Assembly: GCA_964444885.1 (NCBI GenBank) | Contig: CAYUIZ010000124.1 | Location: forward strand, 1 to 8,702 | Length of the DNA: 8,702 nt | From: CAYRGQ01 sp964444885 | GTDB lineage: Bacteria > Bacteroidota > Bacteroidia > Sphingobacteriales > Sphingobacteriaceae | Direction: 5' to 3' | In this document: positions 1 through 7,537 of the stretch, piece by piece | Layout of the letters: the number at the start of each line of letters is the position of its first letter | How positions within the stretch are numbered: the first letter of the stretch is position 1 | The notes under the pieces: generated by a model | Told to the model about the DNA's origin: nothing | The model's database searches: none | The model's input: only the letters and a program-made list of their open reading frames with translations | Program-made: the position numbers and the translations under genes

Positions 1-85
1 CCGTGGCTCGACCGATTGTGAAATGTTTTGTTATTTTTACACCAAGACGGATTGCTTAGTATCCGTGCGTTATAAATTCTAGACG

Positions 86-607
86 ATGACAGGAAAATTA
101 TTTTTGGTTGCCGCGTTGGGCACAGCCACCTTGCTTTTCTCGTGCAAAAGCAAACAATTTACGGTTAATCCGGGCGCCCACGTCACGGTGGATGGCACGG
201 ACGACGGCCTGTCGCACGTGCAGGGTAATTACAGTTCCGCATCGCGTGTCGACGAAGGAATTCTAGTGACGTTTGAGTCGGACGTCTTGTTTCCGTTAAA
301 CTCATCATACCTCACCGACCGCGCAAAAAGCGAGTTGGACAATTTGGCGGACGTATTGGCAAAGGACGGCGCCACCAGTTTGATCGTGAAAGGGCATACG
401 GATGCTACGGGTACGGAGGAGTACAACCAATGGCTGTCTGAGCGCCGTGCCGAATCGGTTAAGAATTACTTGGTGACGAAGGGTTTTTCGAAATCCGGCA
501 TCACGACTGAGGGTCATGGGCAAAACAAGCCGGTAGCACCCAATAATACGACGGAAGGCCGGCAGAAAAATCGCCGGGTAGAAATTGTTATCGTGGGCGG
601 GAAATAA
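86..607 (+). CDS. OmpA-family peptidoglycan-binding lipoprotein
   Basis: A 173-residue protein likely to be anchored in a membrane by lipid while holding peptidoglycan through an OmpA C-terminal domain. Seen: a short hydrophobic signal (residues 4-19) ends in a lipobox, L17-F18-S19-C20, so Cys20 should be the lipidated first residue. A polar linker runs to about residue 56. The OmpA-like domain covers about 58-170, with the motif GHTDATG (103-109), then N114, LS (117-118), RA (121-122), and NRRVEI (162-167) near the end. Asp106 and Arg121 are 15 residues apart, the same spacing as the Asp and Arg that bind diaminopimelate in Acinetobacter OmpA, so binding looks intact. There is no beta-barrel domain, so it is a Pal-like lipoprotein and not a porin. 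The ATG at 86 places the signal peptide correctly. It is a single-gene unit convergent with the glutamine synthetase. Which membrane it sits in is inferred (probably outer). Confidence 0.93.
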   Translation: MTGKLFLVAALGTATLLFSCKSKQFTVNPGAHVTVDGTDDGLSHVQGNYSSASRVDEGILVTFESDVLFPLNSSYLTDRAKSELDNLADVLAKDGATSLIVKGHTDATGTEEYNQWLSERRAESVKNYLVTKGFSKSGITTEGHGQNKPVAPNNTTEGRQKNRRVEIVIVGGK

Positions 608-608
608 A

Positions 609-622
609 TCGCCGGCAGGCGA
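609..622 (+). other. Small hairpin just after the lipoprotein stop codon
   Basis: One base after the TAA stop, TCGCC (609-613) pairs perfectly with GGCGA (618-622) around a GGCA loop. It has no T-run, so it is not a terminator by itself. It stands 12 bases before the large hairpin at 635-672 and may help protect the 3' end of the lipoprotein mRNA. The function is inferred. Confidence 0.4.
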
Positions 623-634
623 TAGGCGCCAATG

Positions 635-676
635 AAAATAGGCTGCTTCCGTTTTTGGAGGCAGCCTATTTTTTTT
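635..676 (+). terminator. Intrinsic terminator in the convergent gap, best for the plus strand
   Basis: A 16-bp stem (635-650 with 657-672) closes over a GTTTTT loop and runs into a T-tract (669-676). The A-run at its left end provides four T residues on the minus strand, so it can also stop transcription of the glutamine synthetase, whose stop codon lies about 20 bases away. Position 647 pairs with 660 as a U-G wobble in plus-strand RNA but is an A-C mismatch in minus-strand RNA. The hairpin is therefore slightly better for the lipoprotein transcript. Confidence 0.9.
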
Positions 677-694
677 GGCGTGATGCGATGTCGC

Positions 695-2881
695 TTAGTG
701 TACGAAAAGCAGCTCGCGCAGTTTGGGCAGGGGCCATTTTTTATCGTCGATAACCTGCTCCAGCTTGTTGATGTGATACCTGATTTTGTCAAAATAAGGC
801 TTGACCTGTTCGTCGTAAGCAATGGCAATATCGCCCGCGTCGTCCAGTACATTTGCTTTCTTACGCTCTTGGCGCATGGATTCGGTATCCGCGATGATCG
901 TTTGAATGTGCTTCGACAAGCGCTGTATCAAGTCGAGCTGAGCGTTGTAGGTGTCTGGCTCCAATCCTAAATCTTTCAGTCCTTTGACGTTGTTGACCAG
1001 GTCCGTTTGGTAATTGAACACGGCGGGTGCGATCAAGCTGTTGACGATTTCGCCAATAACCCGTGCCTCGATCTGGATCTTTTTGTAGTAGTTTTCCAAA
1101 AGGATCTCGTAGCGGGCTTCGCTTTCGCGATGGGTCATTACGTTCAGGTCTTCGAACAGTTTGAGCGTCCGATCGCTGACATACACTTCCAGCGCCTTAG
1201 GCGTGGTCTTTATGTTAGACAGTCCGCGTGCCATTGCTTCTTCTTCCCATTCCTTGCTGTATCCGTTGCCTTCAAAGCGGATGGCTTTCGATTCCTTGAT
1301 GTATTTCCGCACGACATTGAGCAGCGCCAGGTCTTTTTTCGTGCCTTTTTTGATTTGCTTATCCACTTCGCTTTTGAATTCGATCAGCTGGGCTGCTACG
1401 ATTGCGTTGAGGACGGTCATTGGGCTCGCGCTGTTTGCAGACGAACCGACTGCCCGGAATTCGAATTTATTGCCGGTGAAAGCGAACGGCGATGTACGGT
1501 TGCGATCCGTGTTGTCCAGTTGCAATTCAGGGATTTTGGGAATGCCGTGCCACAAAAGCGTTTCCGCTTTCACCTTTTTCGCGACGCGGGCCGTTTCTAT
1601 TTCATCCAGCACCGCATTCAGCTGGCTGCCCAGGAAGATGGAAATGATCGCTGGAGGCGCTTCGTTGGCACCCAAACGGTGATCATTGGCCGCGCTGGCG
1701 ATAGACGCGCGAAGCAAATCCGAATGCTCATGGACGGCCTTGATCGTGTTGACGAAGAAGGTCAGGAACATGAGGTTGTTTTTCGGGGTTTTTCCTGGCG
1801 AAAGTAGATTGACGCCGGTATTGGTAATGAGTGACCAGTTGTTGTGCTTGCCCGATCCGTTGACCTCTGAATAGGGTTTTTCGTGGATGAGCACCTTGTA
1901 TTGATGACGCAACGCCACCTGATCCATCAGATTCAGCAACAATTGATTGTGGTCGATGGCTAGGTTGATTTCCTCAAACATAGGGGCGCATTCGAATTGC
2001 GATGGTGCAACCTCATTGTGCCGGGTTTTCAACGGGATCCCCAACTTCAAGGCTTCGTGTTCCAATTCCACCATAAAGGCCAGCACGCGCTCGGGGATAG
2101 CCCCAAAATAATGGTCATCCAACTGCTGCCCTTTAGCGGACATGTGCCCGAACAGCGTGCGCCCGGTTAATTGCAAATCTGGCCGTGCGTTGAACAAGGC
2201 CAGGTCGACCAAAAAATATTCCTGCTCGATGCCCAAAGAGGCAAAAACTTTGTTGATGGATTTATCAAAGTACTGAGCGACATCCACCGCGGCCTTATCC
2301 AAGGCGCTCAAAGCCTTCAGGAGTGGCGCTTTGTAGTCTAATGCCTCGCCGGTATAAGCGACAAATACGGTAGGGATACACAAGGTTCTGCTTCCGCCCG
2401 TGTCAAAAATGAACGCAGGCGAAGAAGGATCCCAGCCTGTATAACCGCGTGCTTCAAATGTATTGCGGATACCGCCGTTTGGAAAGCTTGACGCGTCCGG
2501 CTCCTGCTGTACCAAGGCGCTGGCCGTGAATTTGTCAATCGCCGTTCCGTCCGGAAGCGGCTCGAAGAATGCGTCATGCTTTTCAGCCGTAGCGCCCGTC
2601 AAAGGCTGGAACCAGTGGGTGTAATGGGTGGCTCCATTGGCAATCGCCCATCCTTTCATGGCTTGTGAGATGTGTTCCGCGAGGTCATGGCTGATCGCCC
2701 GGCCGTTTTCGATGGTTTCAACCACCTCTGCAAACGCATTGGCAGGAAGATATTCCTTCATCTTGCTGATGGTAAAGACATCTTGGCCGTAGCTTGCAGA
2801 TGGCTTTGCAGACGGGGTGGAACTCCTGTGATTTTGTCGGGAAAATGCAGTTTCTACTGCTTTAAATCTTAAGCCAGACAT
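695..2881 (-). CDS. glnN: Glutamine synthetase type III
   Basis: Cytoplasmic enzyme that makes glutamine from glutamate, ammonium and ATP; type III enzymes form large dodecamers. At 728 residues it matches the usual type III length (about 700-730), far longer than type I (about 470). Seen in order: THWFQPLTG (88-96) followed by AEKHDAF (99-105); the metal-binding strand GIEQEYF (217-223) with Glu219 and Glu221; RHNEVAPSQFECAP (287-300); the loop NGSGKHNNWS (341-350) with His346, equivalent to the NGSGMH loop of type I; NDHRLGANEAPP (399-410); and NRTSPFAFTGNKFEFR (461-476), where Glu474 and Arg476 match the conserved E-x-R of type I. A type-III-specific helical C-terminal region follows, to residue 728. 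The start Met gives the expected N-terminus (MSGLRFKAVE). No glnK, amtB or glutamate synthase gene is adjacent, so it appears monocistronic, with its own promoter in the AT-rich leader. All catalytic motifs look intact. Confidence 0.97.
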   Translation of the reverse strand: MSGLRFKAVETAFSRQNHRSSTPSAKPSASYGQDVFTISKMKEYLPANAFAEVVETIENGRAISHDLAEHISQAMKGWAIANGATHYTHWFQPLTGATAEKHDAFFEPLPDGTAIDKFTASALVQQEPDASSFPNGGIRNTFEARGYTGWDPSSPAFIFDTGGSRTLCIPTVFVAYTGEALDYKAPLLKALSALDKAAVDVAQYFDKSINKVFASLGIEQEYFLVDLALFNARPDLQLTGRTLFGHMSAKGQQLDDHYFGAIPERVLAFMVELEHEALKLGIPLKTRHNEVAPSQFECAPMFEEINLAIDHNQLLLNLMDQVALRHQYKVLIHEKPYSEVNGSGKHNNWSLITNTGVNLLSPGKTPKNNLMFLTFFVNTIKAVHEHSDLLRASIASAANDHRLGANEAPPAIISIFLGSQLNAVLDEIETARVAKKVKAETLLWHGIPKIPELQLDNTDRNRTSPFAFTGNKFEFRAVGSSANSASPMTVLNAIVAAQLIEFKSEVDKQIKKGTKKDLALLNVVRKYIKESKAIRFEGNGYSKEWEEEAMARGLSNIKTTPKALEVYVSDRTLKLFEDLNVMTHRESEARYEILLENYYKKIQIEARVIGEIVNSLIAPAVFNYQTDLVNNVKGLKDLGLEPDTYNAQLDLIQRLSKHIQTIIADTESMRQERKKANVLDDAGDIAIAYDEQVKPYFDKIRYHINKLEQVIDDKKWPLPKLRELLFVH

Positions 2882-3180
2882 TGTTTTTAATTTGTTTTTA
2901 GGTTAAACTTTGCAATTATTCCTTCTTTTTGTCAAAAGTCAGAAAAAAACTTCGCATTTTTTTATTTTCAGGATGAAAAATGAATTTTTTTTAATAAAAA
3001 TCGCATCATCACTAACGTTTTATCTAAAACAGTGTAGAAAGATAGGGGTTTTTCGGTGTTCGGACTGCCGAGTTCGGGAAATGAAACTCCTAGTTTGACG
3101 AGCATGCAGGTTAGGATACAATCCACATCATTATTTCGACGGGATAGGAAACGTAACCCCGTTCCGGCGGGTCTCAAACG
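2882..3180. other. Non-coding leader of the glutamine synthetase gene
   Basis: Intergenic space between the synthetase start and the peptidase terminator. The 120 bp nearest the synthetase (about 2882-3000) are very AT-rich with several A/T homopolymers, as expected for a promoter and leader. I found no exact TAnnTTTG (the -7 element of Bacteroidota primary sigma factor) on the minus strand. The nearest is GACTTTTG (plus coordinates 2933-2940), one base off, without a TTTG at the proper upstream distance. An imperfect dyad lies at 3010-3034. Short open frames on both strands here have no recognisable features and I do not call them genes. Confidence 0.6.
3010..3034. promoter_or_regulatory. 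Imperfect dyad upstream of glnN, possible operator
   Basis: CACT (3010-3013) mirrors AGTG (3031-3034), and GTTTTA (3017-3022) mirrors TAAAAC (3025-3030) across a two-base centre. Only a three-base AAC bulge on the left breaks the symmetry. It lies about 130 bp upstream of the synthetase start codon. Such a short centre favours a protein-binding dyad over an RNA hairpin. A role in nitrogen control is inference; AT-rich DNA also yields dyads by chance. Confidence 0.3.
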
Positions 3181-3220
3181 AAAAAAGGCAGGACACTTCG
3201 AAGCGAAGCGATCCTGCCTT
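3181..3220 (-). terminator. Intrinsic terminator of the S9 peptidase gene
   Basis: On the minus strand a 9-bp stem (3212-3220 with 3185-3193) is extended, after a one-base bulge at 3211, by a 7-bp inner stem (3204-3210 with 3194-3200) closing a three-base loop. Six T residues follow (the A-run at 3181-3186). Pair 3195/3209 is a G-U wobble only in minus-strand RNA and an A-C mismatch in plus-strand RNA, confirming the direction. The stem ends 26 bases past the peptidase stop codon. Confidence 0.9.
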
Positions 3221-3246
3221 GGTGGAAGGGAATCGGGATTGGTCTA

Positions 3247-6102
3247 TCACTCAAATCCCCAGTCAATGCCTTTGCGTACCGCAGGCACACCGTGTTCGAT
3301 CCAGGGCGCAGCGGGTTCCCCTTTGAGGAAGTGATCAAAAAACTGCTGCTGCCGGCGCTGTATGTCTTTGCGGTTCTCACGCTTGACGAGGTTGTGGGCG
3401 TCGCCGTTGTAGTTGAGCATCCATACGGGTTTTTCCAGGCGACGCAGCGCGGTGAACATTTCGATGCCCTGATACCATGGTACCGCGCCATCCTCGTCGT
3501 TGTGCATGATGACCACCGGCGTGTTCACTTTGTCCAGATGGAAAAGCGGGGAGTTTTCGATATACAAATCAAGATTTTCCCACAACGTAGCGCCGATCCG
3601 GCTTTGTGTGCGCTCGTATTGGAACTGACGGTTCAGACCCGTTTGCCAGCGTATGCCGCCGTATGCGGATGTCATGTTGACAACCGGCGCACCGGACCAG
3701 GCCGCCGCATACATATCCGTGCGCGTGATCAGGTGGGCCACTTGGTAGCCGCCCCAGCTTTGGCCTTGTATAGCAAGTTTGGTGCTGTCTACCCAAGGCA
3801 TTTTCTTTAGCTCCTCCATCCCCGAGTTGACAAACTCTTCGGCCGACTTGCCGGGGTAGCCGATTTCGTAACGGATATCCGGTGCCAGCACGATGTAGCC
3901 GTTGCTCACGAAGAAGCTAATGTTCAACCGCGACGGGGTAGGCGTAGGGGGAATATAGCTATACAAGCCTTGTGAAACCAGCTCGTAGAAATATGCGATC
4001 ACCGGATATTTTTTATTGGGGTCAAAATCTTCCGGCTTATACACGATTCCGTCCGCTTCATGCCCGTTAGGCGTGGTCCAACGGATCAATTCAGCCGTGC
4101 CCCAATTGTAACTCGCCTGTTGTGGGTTTAGCACCGAGAGCTTCGTTTCGTTTTTAAAATTATTCGACACGTAAAGATCCGGCGAAGCGATGTAGTTTTC
4201 CTTGGTGTATATATAATGGCCGGCATCCTCCGTCGTGCTCACGCGTCGATAGGTGTATGGGCCGCTGATGAGCTCTTCGGGGTTGCGGTTGCGGCGCGTA
4301 CTGGTTTCATAGAAGCCGTTTTCCTTCGTGATATGGTTGAAGGCGCTCAGTAAAACGGGCTTCGTGGGGTCGATGATCGCCGGAGAGCCCCCAAACATAC
4401 TTCGCCTGTTGCCACTATTGACGGCGTCGACGTATCGCAACGTAGTCTTCTGGCTTCTGCCGTAACCGTTTGTTAATATACGGCGCTCGCCATCGGCCGG
4501 ATTGAATTCCCAAATGTCGTATTTGTCATTAATATACAGCAACTCGTCGCCGGCAGCCCAGGCGGCAATGCCGTAGCTATTGGGATCATCGGGAGAGTCG
4601 TTATCTTCATTGGCGAAGCTCACCGGCAGGTCGGTGTTGAGTTGTAAACGCGACTGGTTTGCCGTGCTGTAACTGTACCAGTTGCCGTCCGAACGGTCAA
4701 ACCATACGACATATTTCCCTTCGGGCGAAAGGGTAAAGCTGCCACGGATGTTTTCGGCAACGCGGTGGCGGCTGCCGTCCACCGTCGAAACCAGGTAGAC
4801 GTCTTGATACGCACCGTTGATCCATTGCGTTTGTATGCGGCGCCCGGCGTCCGTCGTGGCCAGGAGGTATTCATTGTCCGCATCCTCGGTAAGACGTGTA
4901 GACGCCAGTTCCTCGTCAGCCAGGGGAATCGTTACCCTTGCGCCGCGTGGATAGACCACAGCGAGGTAACTCCGGTTTTGGTCCCGCCTCAGATTGACCA
5001 GCTGCTGCGTCTGTAAGTAATCGTCTTTCCAGTGCCAGATATCCACCTTGGCATGCTCAAACTCGACAAGCGTCGTGTCCTTAACCGGCGGGATGGGTGC
5101 AATGCCGAAGAACAGTTTCTCGCCATTTTTGCTAAACCGTACGTTTCCGTCGCCACTCACATGCCATGCTTGGGGCACACCCCGCGATCCCGTGCGCACC
5201 AGGGACGTGGCACTGTCTTGCCCCGACGTGTAATAATAAAGCTCAAAAGCAGTGGACAGGGACTTCTCGGGACTATAATCAGCCGTGAAAGCGATCTGCG
5301 TGCCAGTTTCGTCAAGTGTGATATTCTTGTAAGTCCCTTTGCCGCTTTTGAGGTGGCGGTTTTCCTGGGTAAGCAGGTTGTAGGCGTACACGCCAGCATC
5401 AGCACCGATACTGTCTTTGTCCGCTTCCTTGCGTACGTAGACCAGCAAGTTGCCGTCTTTGCTGAAGTAATAGGTGTCGACGCGTTCGAACGCTGTTTCC
5501 TCGCCAGTTTCCAGGTTTCGGAGGTGCAAGGTGGCGGTTTTGGCCGTGCCTCCGCGTCCAGCGCGGCGCGCGGTGCTGTCCGAAGCAGTCGAATCACTTC
5601 CGGCTTCGGCCGTTTTTTTGGCCGCATCGGCCAGGTAGGCGATATAGGAGCCGCCTTCCTCGGGGACTTGGAATGATTTTACAGCGGGGACCTTCGTTAC
5701 GGACAGGTTGGCCAGCGACAGGATGGCCAGCGTATCCTTGGGCATGTCTTCGCTCTTTTTCTTGTCGATCCGGGCTTGGCGGGTCTCCATAAACGTCGGT
5801 TTGACTAAACCGACGAGGAAATTTCCGTCAGGCGATACGCTAACAGCCGGCAGCCGGTCAATCGCAGACAGTGCGTTGCCCTTGCTGTCGGTAATATGCA
5901 GGCGTGCATCGCCTTCCTGCGGACTGACCGCATAATAGATGAAATTTCCGGAAGGGGTCATTCCCGACGTGCTGATACTTTGCCAGCCGTCATATACATC
6001 GTGATCCAAGGGCCGCTTTTGGGCGTATCCGACGGTTGTCAAGACAAAGAGAAGCAAGACAAGCGGAATTTTTTTGAACCGGGGGGTGAGTGAATTTGTC
6101 AT
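3247..6102 (-). CDS. Secreted prolyl-oligopeptidase-family (S9) serine peptidase
   Basis: A 951-residue exported peptidase of the S9 family (DPP-IV and acylaminoacyl-peptidase relatives), probably trimming peptides in the periplasm; the exact substrate is not evident. Seen: basic residues RFKK then a hydrophobic stretch (12-25) and a likely signal-peptidase-I site after GYA27, before Gln28, a common pattern in Bacteroidota. Residues about 35-650 carry repeated beta-propeller-like motifs (SPDGNFLVG 90-98, SKDGNLLVY 214-222, SPEGKYVVW 459-467). The alpha/beta-hydrolase domain spans about 685-930, with nucleophile Ser782 in GQSWGG (780-785), Asp871 in NDEDGAVP (868-875) and His903 in NGDAHN (899-904), so the triad is complete. 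A Ser/Thr/Ala-rich, then Arg/Gly-rich stretch (about 160-190) looks like a disordered insertion in the propeller. The gene is alone in its unit: terminators lie 26 bases downstream and about 70 bases upstream. The ATG at 6102 gives a good signal peptide; another ATG 4 bases upstream is out of frame. Confidence 0.95.
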   Translation of the reverse strand: MTNSLTPRFKKIPLVLLLFVLTTVGYAQKRPLDHDVYDGWQSISTSGMTPSGNFIYYAVSPQEGDARLHITDSKGNALSAIDRLPAVSVSPDGNFLVGLVKPTFMETRQARIDKKKSEDMPKDTLAILSLANLSVTKVPAVKSFQVPEEGGSYIAYLADAAKKTAEAGSDSTASDSTARRAGRGGTAKTATLHLRNLETGEETAFERVDTYYFSKDGNLLVYVRKEADKDSIGADAGVYAYNLLTQENRHLKSGKGTYKNITLDETGTQIAFTADYSPEKSLSTAFELYYYTSGQDSATSLVRTGSRGVPQAWHVSGDGNVRFSKNGEKLFFGIAPIPPVKDTTLVEFEHAKVDIWHWKDDYLQTQQLVNLRRDQNRSYLAVVYPRGARVTIPLADEELASTRLTEDADNEYLLATTDAGRRIQTQWINGAYQDVYLVSTVDGSRHRVAENIRGSFTLSPEGKYVVWFDRSDGNWYSYSTANQSRLQLNTDLPVSFANEDNDSPDDPNSYGIAAWAAGDELLYINDKYDIWEFNPADGERRILTNGYGRSQKTTLRYVDAVNSGNRRSMFGGSPAIIDPTKPVLLSAFNHITKENGFYETSTRRNRNPEELISGPYTYRRVSTTEDAGHYIYTKENYIASPDLYVSNNFKNETKLSVLNPQQASYNWGTAELIRWTTPNGHEADGIVYKPEDFDPNKKYPVIAYFYELVSQGLYSYIPPTPTPSRLNISFFVSNGYIVLAPDIRYEIGYPGKSAEEFVNSGMEELKKMPWVDSTKLAIQGQSWGGYQVAHLITRTDMYAAAWSGAPVVNMTSAYGGIRWQTGLNRQFQYERTQSRIGATLWENLDLYIENSPLFHLDKVNTPVVIMHNDEDGAVPWYQGIEMFTALRRLEKPVWMLNYNGDAHNLVKRENRKDIQRRQQQFFDHFLKGEPAAPWIEHGVPAVRKGIDWGFE

Positions 6103-6129
6103 ACATGCAAGATTGTAAATATTGCCGTG

Positions 6130-6158
6130 ATTATACGTTGCTGTAACATGGTTTTTAC
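6130..6158 (-). promoter_or_regulatory. Weak promoter candidate for the S9 peptidase
   Basis: The peptidase promoter must lie in the 71 bases between the ABC-operon terminator and its start codon, unless transcription reads through. On the minus strand an exact TATAAT (plus coordinates 6130-6135) sits 27 bases before the ATG. Seventeen bases further upstream, GTAAAA (6153-6158) matches TTGACA at only 3 of 6 positions. No TAnnTTTG is present. The location is well constrained but the elements are weak. Confidence 0.25.
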
Positions 6159-6173
6159 ACGAGGGAAGGTTGC

Positions 6174-6204
6174 AAAAAAGCCGGTCATCTGACGAAAAAC
6201 CGGC
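6174..6204 (-). terminator. Intrinsic terminator of the ABC transporter operon
   Basis: On the minus strand GCCGGT (6199-6204) pairs with ACCGGC (6180-6185), followed by six T residues (A-run 6174-6179). Within the 13-base loop a short inner stem is possible, UCGU with AUGA; its G-U pair exists only in minus-strand RNA, again pointing to that direction. It lies about 22 bases after the permease stop and separates the operon from the peptidase gene. Confidence 0.88.
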
Positions 6205-6226
6205 ATTGTAAACATCAAAAAGAAGG

Positions 6227-7537
6227 TTAGCCTTTATAGGTAAACCATTTCACCAGTTCTTTATAGCTGGCTTTTTTGCCGTACATCAGGATACCGACAC
6301 GGTAGATGCGCGCCGCTACCCACGTCGTTAACACGAAACCGCCGATGAGTAAAAGTGCGGACACTGCGATCTGCCAATCGGGAACGCCGAATGGCACGCG
6401 CACGAGCATGGCAATGGGGGACGTAAACGGGATCATGGAAAGCCAGACCGACAGCGGGCCATGCGGATCGTGGATCAATACACCAAACGAAAGGATGTAG
6501 GTGAAAAGGAGGGGAAGGGTGATCGGCATCATGAATTGCTGGGATTCGGTTTCGTTATCGACAGCGGAGCCGACGGCCGCGAACAGCGCACTGTACAGCA
6601 TGTACCCGCCCAGGAAGAAGATGAGGAAACACACCAGCAAACGCGTGATTTCCAGCGAATCGACAGCCTTCTGCACGTCGCCCATGAGGCCCGTGTCATA
6701 GGCTGCCGCCGCGCCGCCCATTTGTTGGGCCGCCTCAACGGTTTCGGGTGTCATGTTGCCGGCAAATATAACCGAGGCGCCCGCCATCAACCCAGCCGAC
6801 AGGACGATCCACAGCGTGAACTGCGTGAGACCGACCAATCCGATGCCCAGAATTTTGCCCATCATGAGTTGAAACGGCTTGACCGACGAGATAATCACTT
6901 CGACGATCCGGTTGTTTTTTTCCTCGATGATGCCCCGCATCACCTGCGCTCCATACAGGAATAGGGCGAGGTAGATCAGAACCGACAGGGATATCGCGAT
7001 GCCCATGGATAGGCCGACGCTGCTATCCCGCTCGCCGGATTCGGTGATTTCCTTGGTTGCGACGCGGATTTTAGGTTTAACACTTTCCAGTAGCGCTATG
7101 TCGATGCCGGATGCTTCGAGTTGCTTATTGCGGATAATGGCCTCCAGCTGATTGCTGATTTCGTCCTGCAGGTTGAAGCCAGCCTTCTCGGAAGAGAAGA
7201 GCTCGACACTGCCGAATTCTTCCACATTTTCCGGAATGACCAGTAAGAACACCTTGTCATCGCCCGTCATAATCTTTTTCTTCTCCGCGTCGATGTCATC
7301 ACTTACGGCCACGAAATCCGTCTGTTTCGTGTCGTTAAGCGCGCCCGCTACAACGCCACTTTGGTCGATAACATGCACCGTGCTGTGGGAATTCTGGAAA
7401 CTTTTGGCGGTGAGGAAAATGGTAACGCCGTAGATGGCGATAATAAATAACGGTACGAGAAACGTGACGAGGAGAAACGATTTTTTCTTGACACGACTCA
7501 AATACTCGCGCTGTATGATCAAAAAGGTCTTATTCAT
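6227..7537 (-). CDS. ABC-2-type transporter permease (NatB-like)
   Basis: A 436-residue inner-membrane permease of an ABC exporter, partner of the ATPase encoded just upstream. Seen: a cytoplasmic N-terminus, first membrane segment about 21-44, then a large extracytoplasmic domain (about 45-172), the usual arrangement of the NatB/ABC2_membrane_3 group. Further hydrophobic segments lie near 175-199, 226-258, 298-322, 336-355 and 388-410; one near 362-378 is less clear. The hallmark cytoplasmic stretch RGIIEEKNNRIVEVIISSVK (201-220), followed by GKILG (227-231), is where these permeases contact the ATPase. Its ATG overlaps the last 8 bases of the ATPase gene (ATGAATAA), so the two are probably translationally coupled. 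NatB of Bacillus exports sodium, but this family also moves drugs, lipids and peptides, so the substrate here is unknown. The gene is full length with no broken segment. Confidence 0.93.
   Translation of the reverse strand: MNKTFLIIQREYLSRVKKKSFLLVTFLVPLFIIAIYGVTIFLTAKSFQNSHSTVHVIDQSGVVAGALNDTKQTDFVAVSDDIDAEKKKIMTGDDKVFLLVIPENVEEFGSVELFSSEKAGFNLQDEISNQLEAIIRNKQLEASGIDIALLESVKPKIRVATKEITESGERDSSVGLSMGIAISLSVLIYLALFLYGAQVMRGIIEEKNNRIVEVIISSVKPFQLMMGKILGIGLVGLTQFTLWIVLSAGLMAGASVIFAGNMTPETVEAAQQMGGAAAAYDTGLMGDVQKAVDSLEITRLLVCFLIFFLGGYMLYSALFAAVGSAVDNETESQQFMMPITLPLLFTYILSFGVLIHDPHGPLSVWLSMIPFTSPIAMLVRVPFGVPDWQIAVSALLLIGGFVLTTWVAARIYRVGILMYGKKASYKELVKWFTYKG

Noticed and set aside
1..85. Possible Bacteroidota promoter for the lipoprotein (TTTG at 27-30, TATCCGTG at 60-67)
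   Set aside because: The gap between the elements is 29 bases, well beyond the expected 19-21, and the second element matches TAnnTTTG poorly.
1007..1807. Plus-strand open frame of 266 codons opposite the glutamine synthetase
   Set aside because: It lies wholly antisense to a gene with intact family motifs, its protein has no recognisable domain, and long antisense frames are expected opposite GC-biased coding sequence.
2968..3177. Minus-strand 69-codon frame in the glnN leader
   Set aside because: It starts just after the peptidase terminator, which is suggestive, but the protein shows no signal, domain or compositional logic and part of it lies in the AT-rich promoter region.
3056..3334. 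Plus-strand 92-codon frame crossing the peptidase terminator and 3' end
   Set aside because: It runs through a terminator hairpin and into antisense of the peptidase C-terminus; no family features.
5032..5676. Plus-strand open frame of 214 codons opposite the S9 peptidase
   Set aside because: It is a shadow of the peptidase frame, with no domain, signal or promoter of its own.
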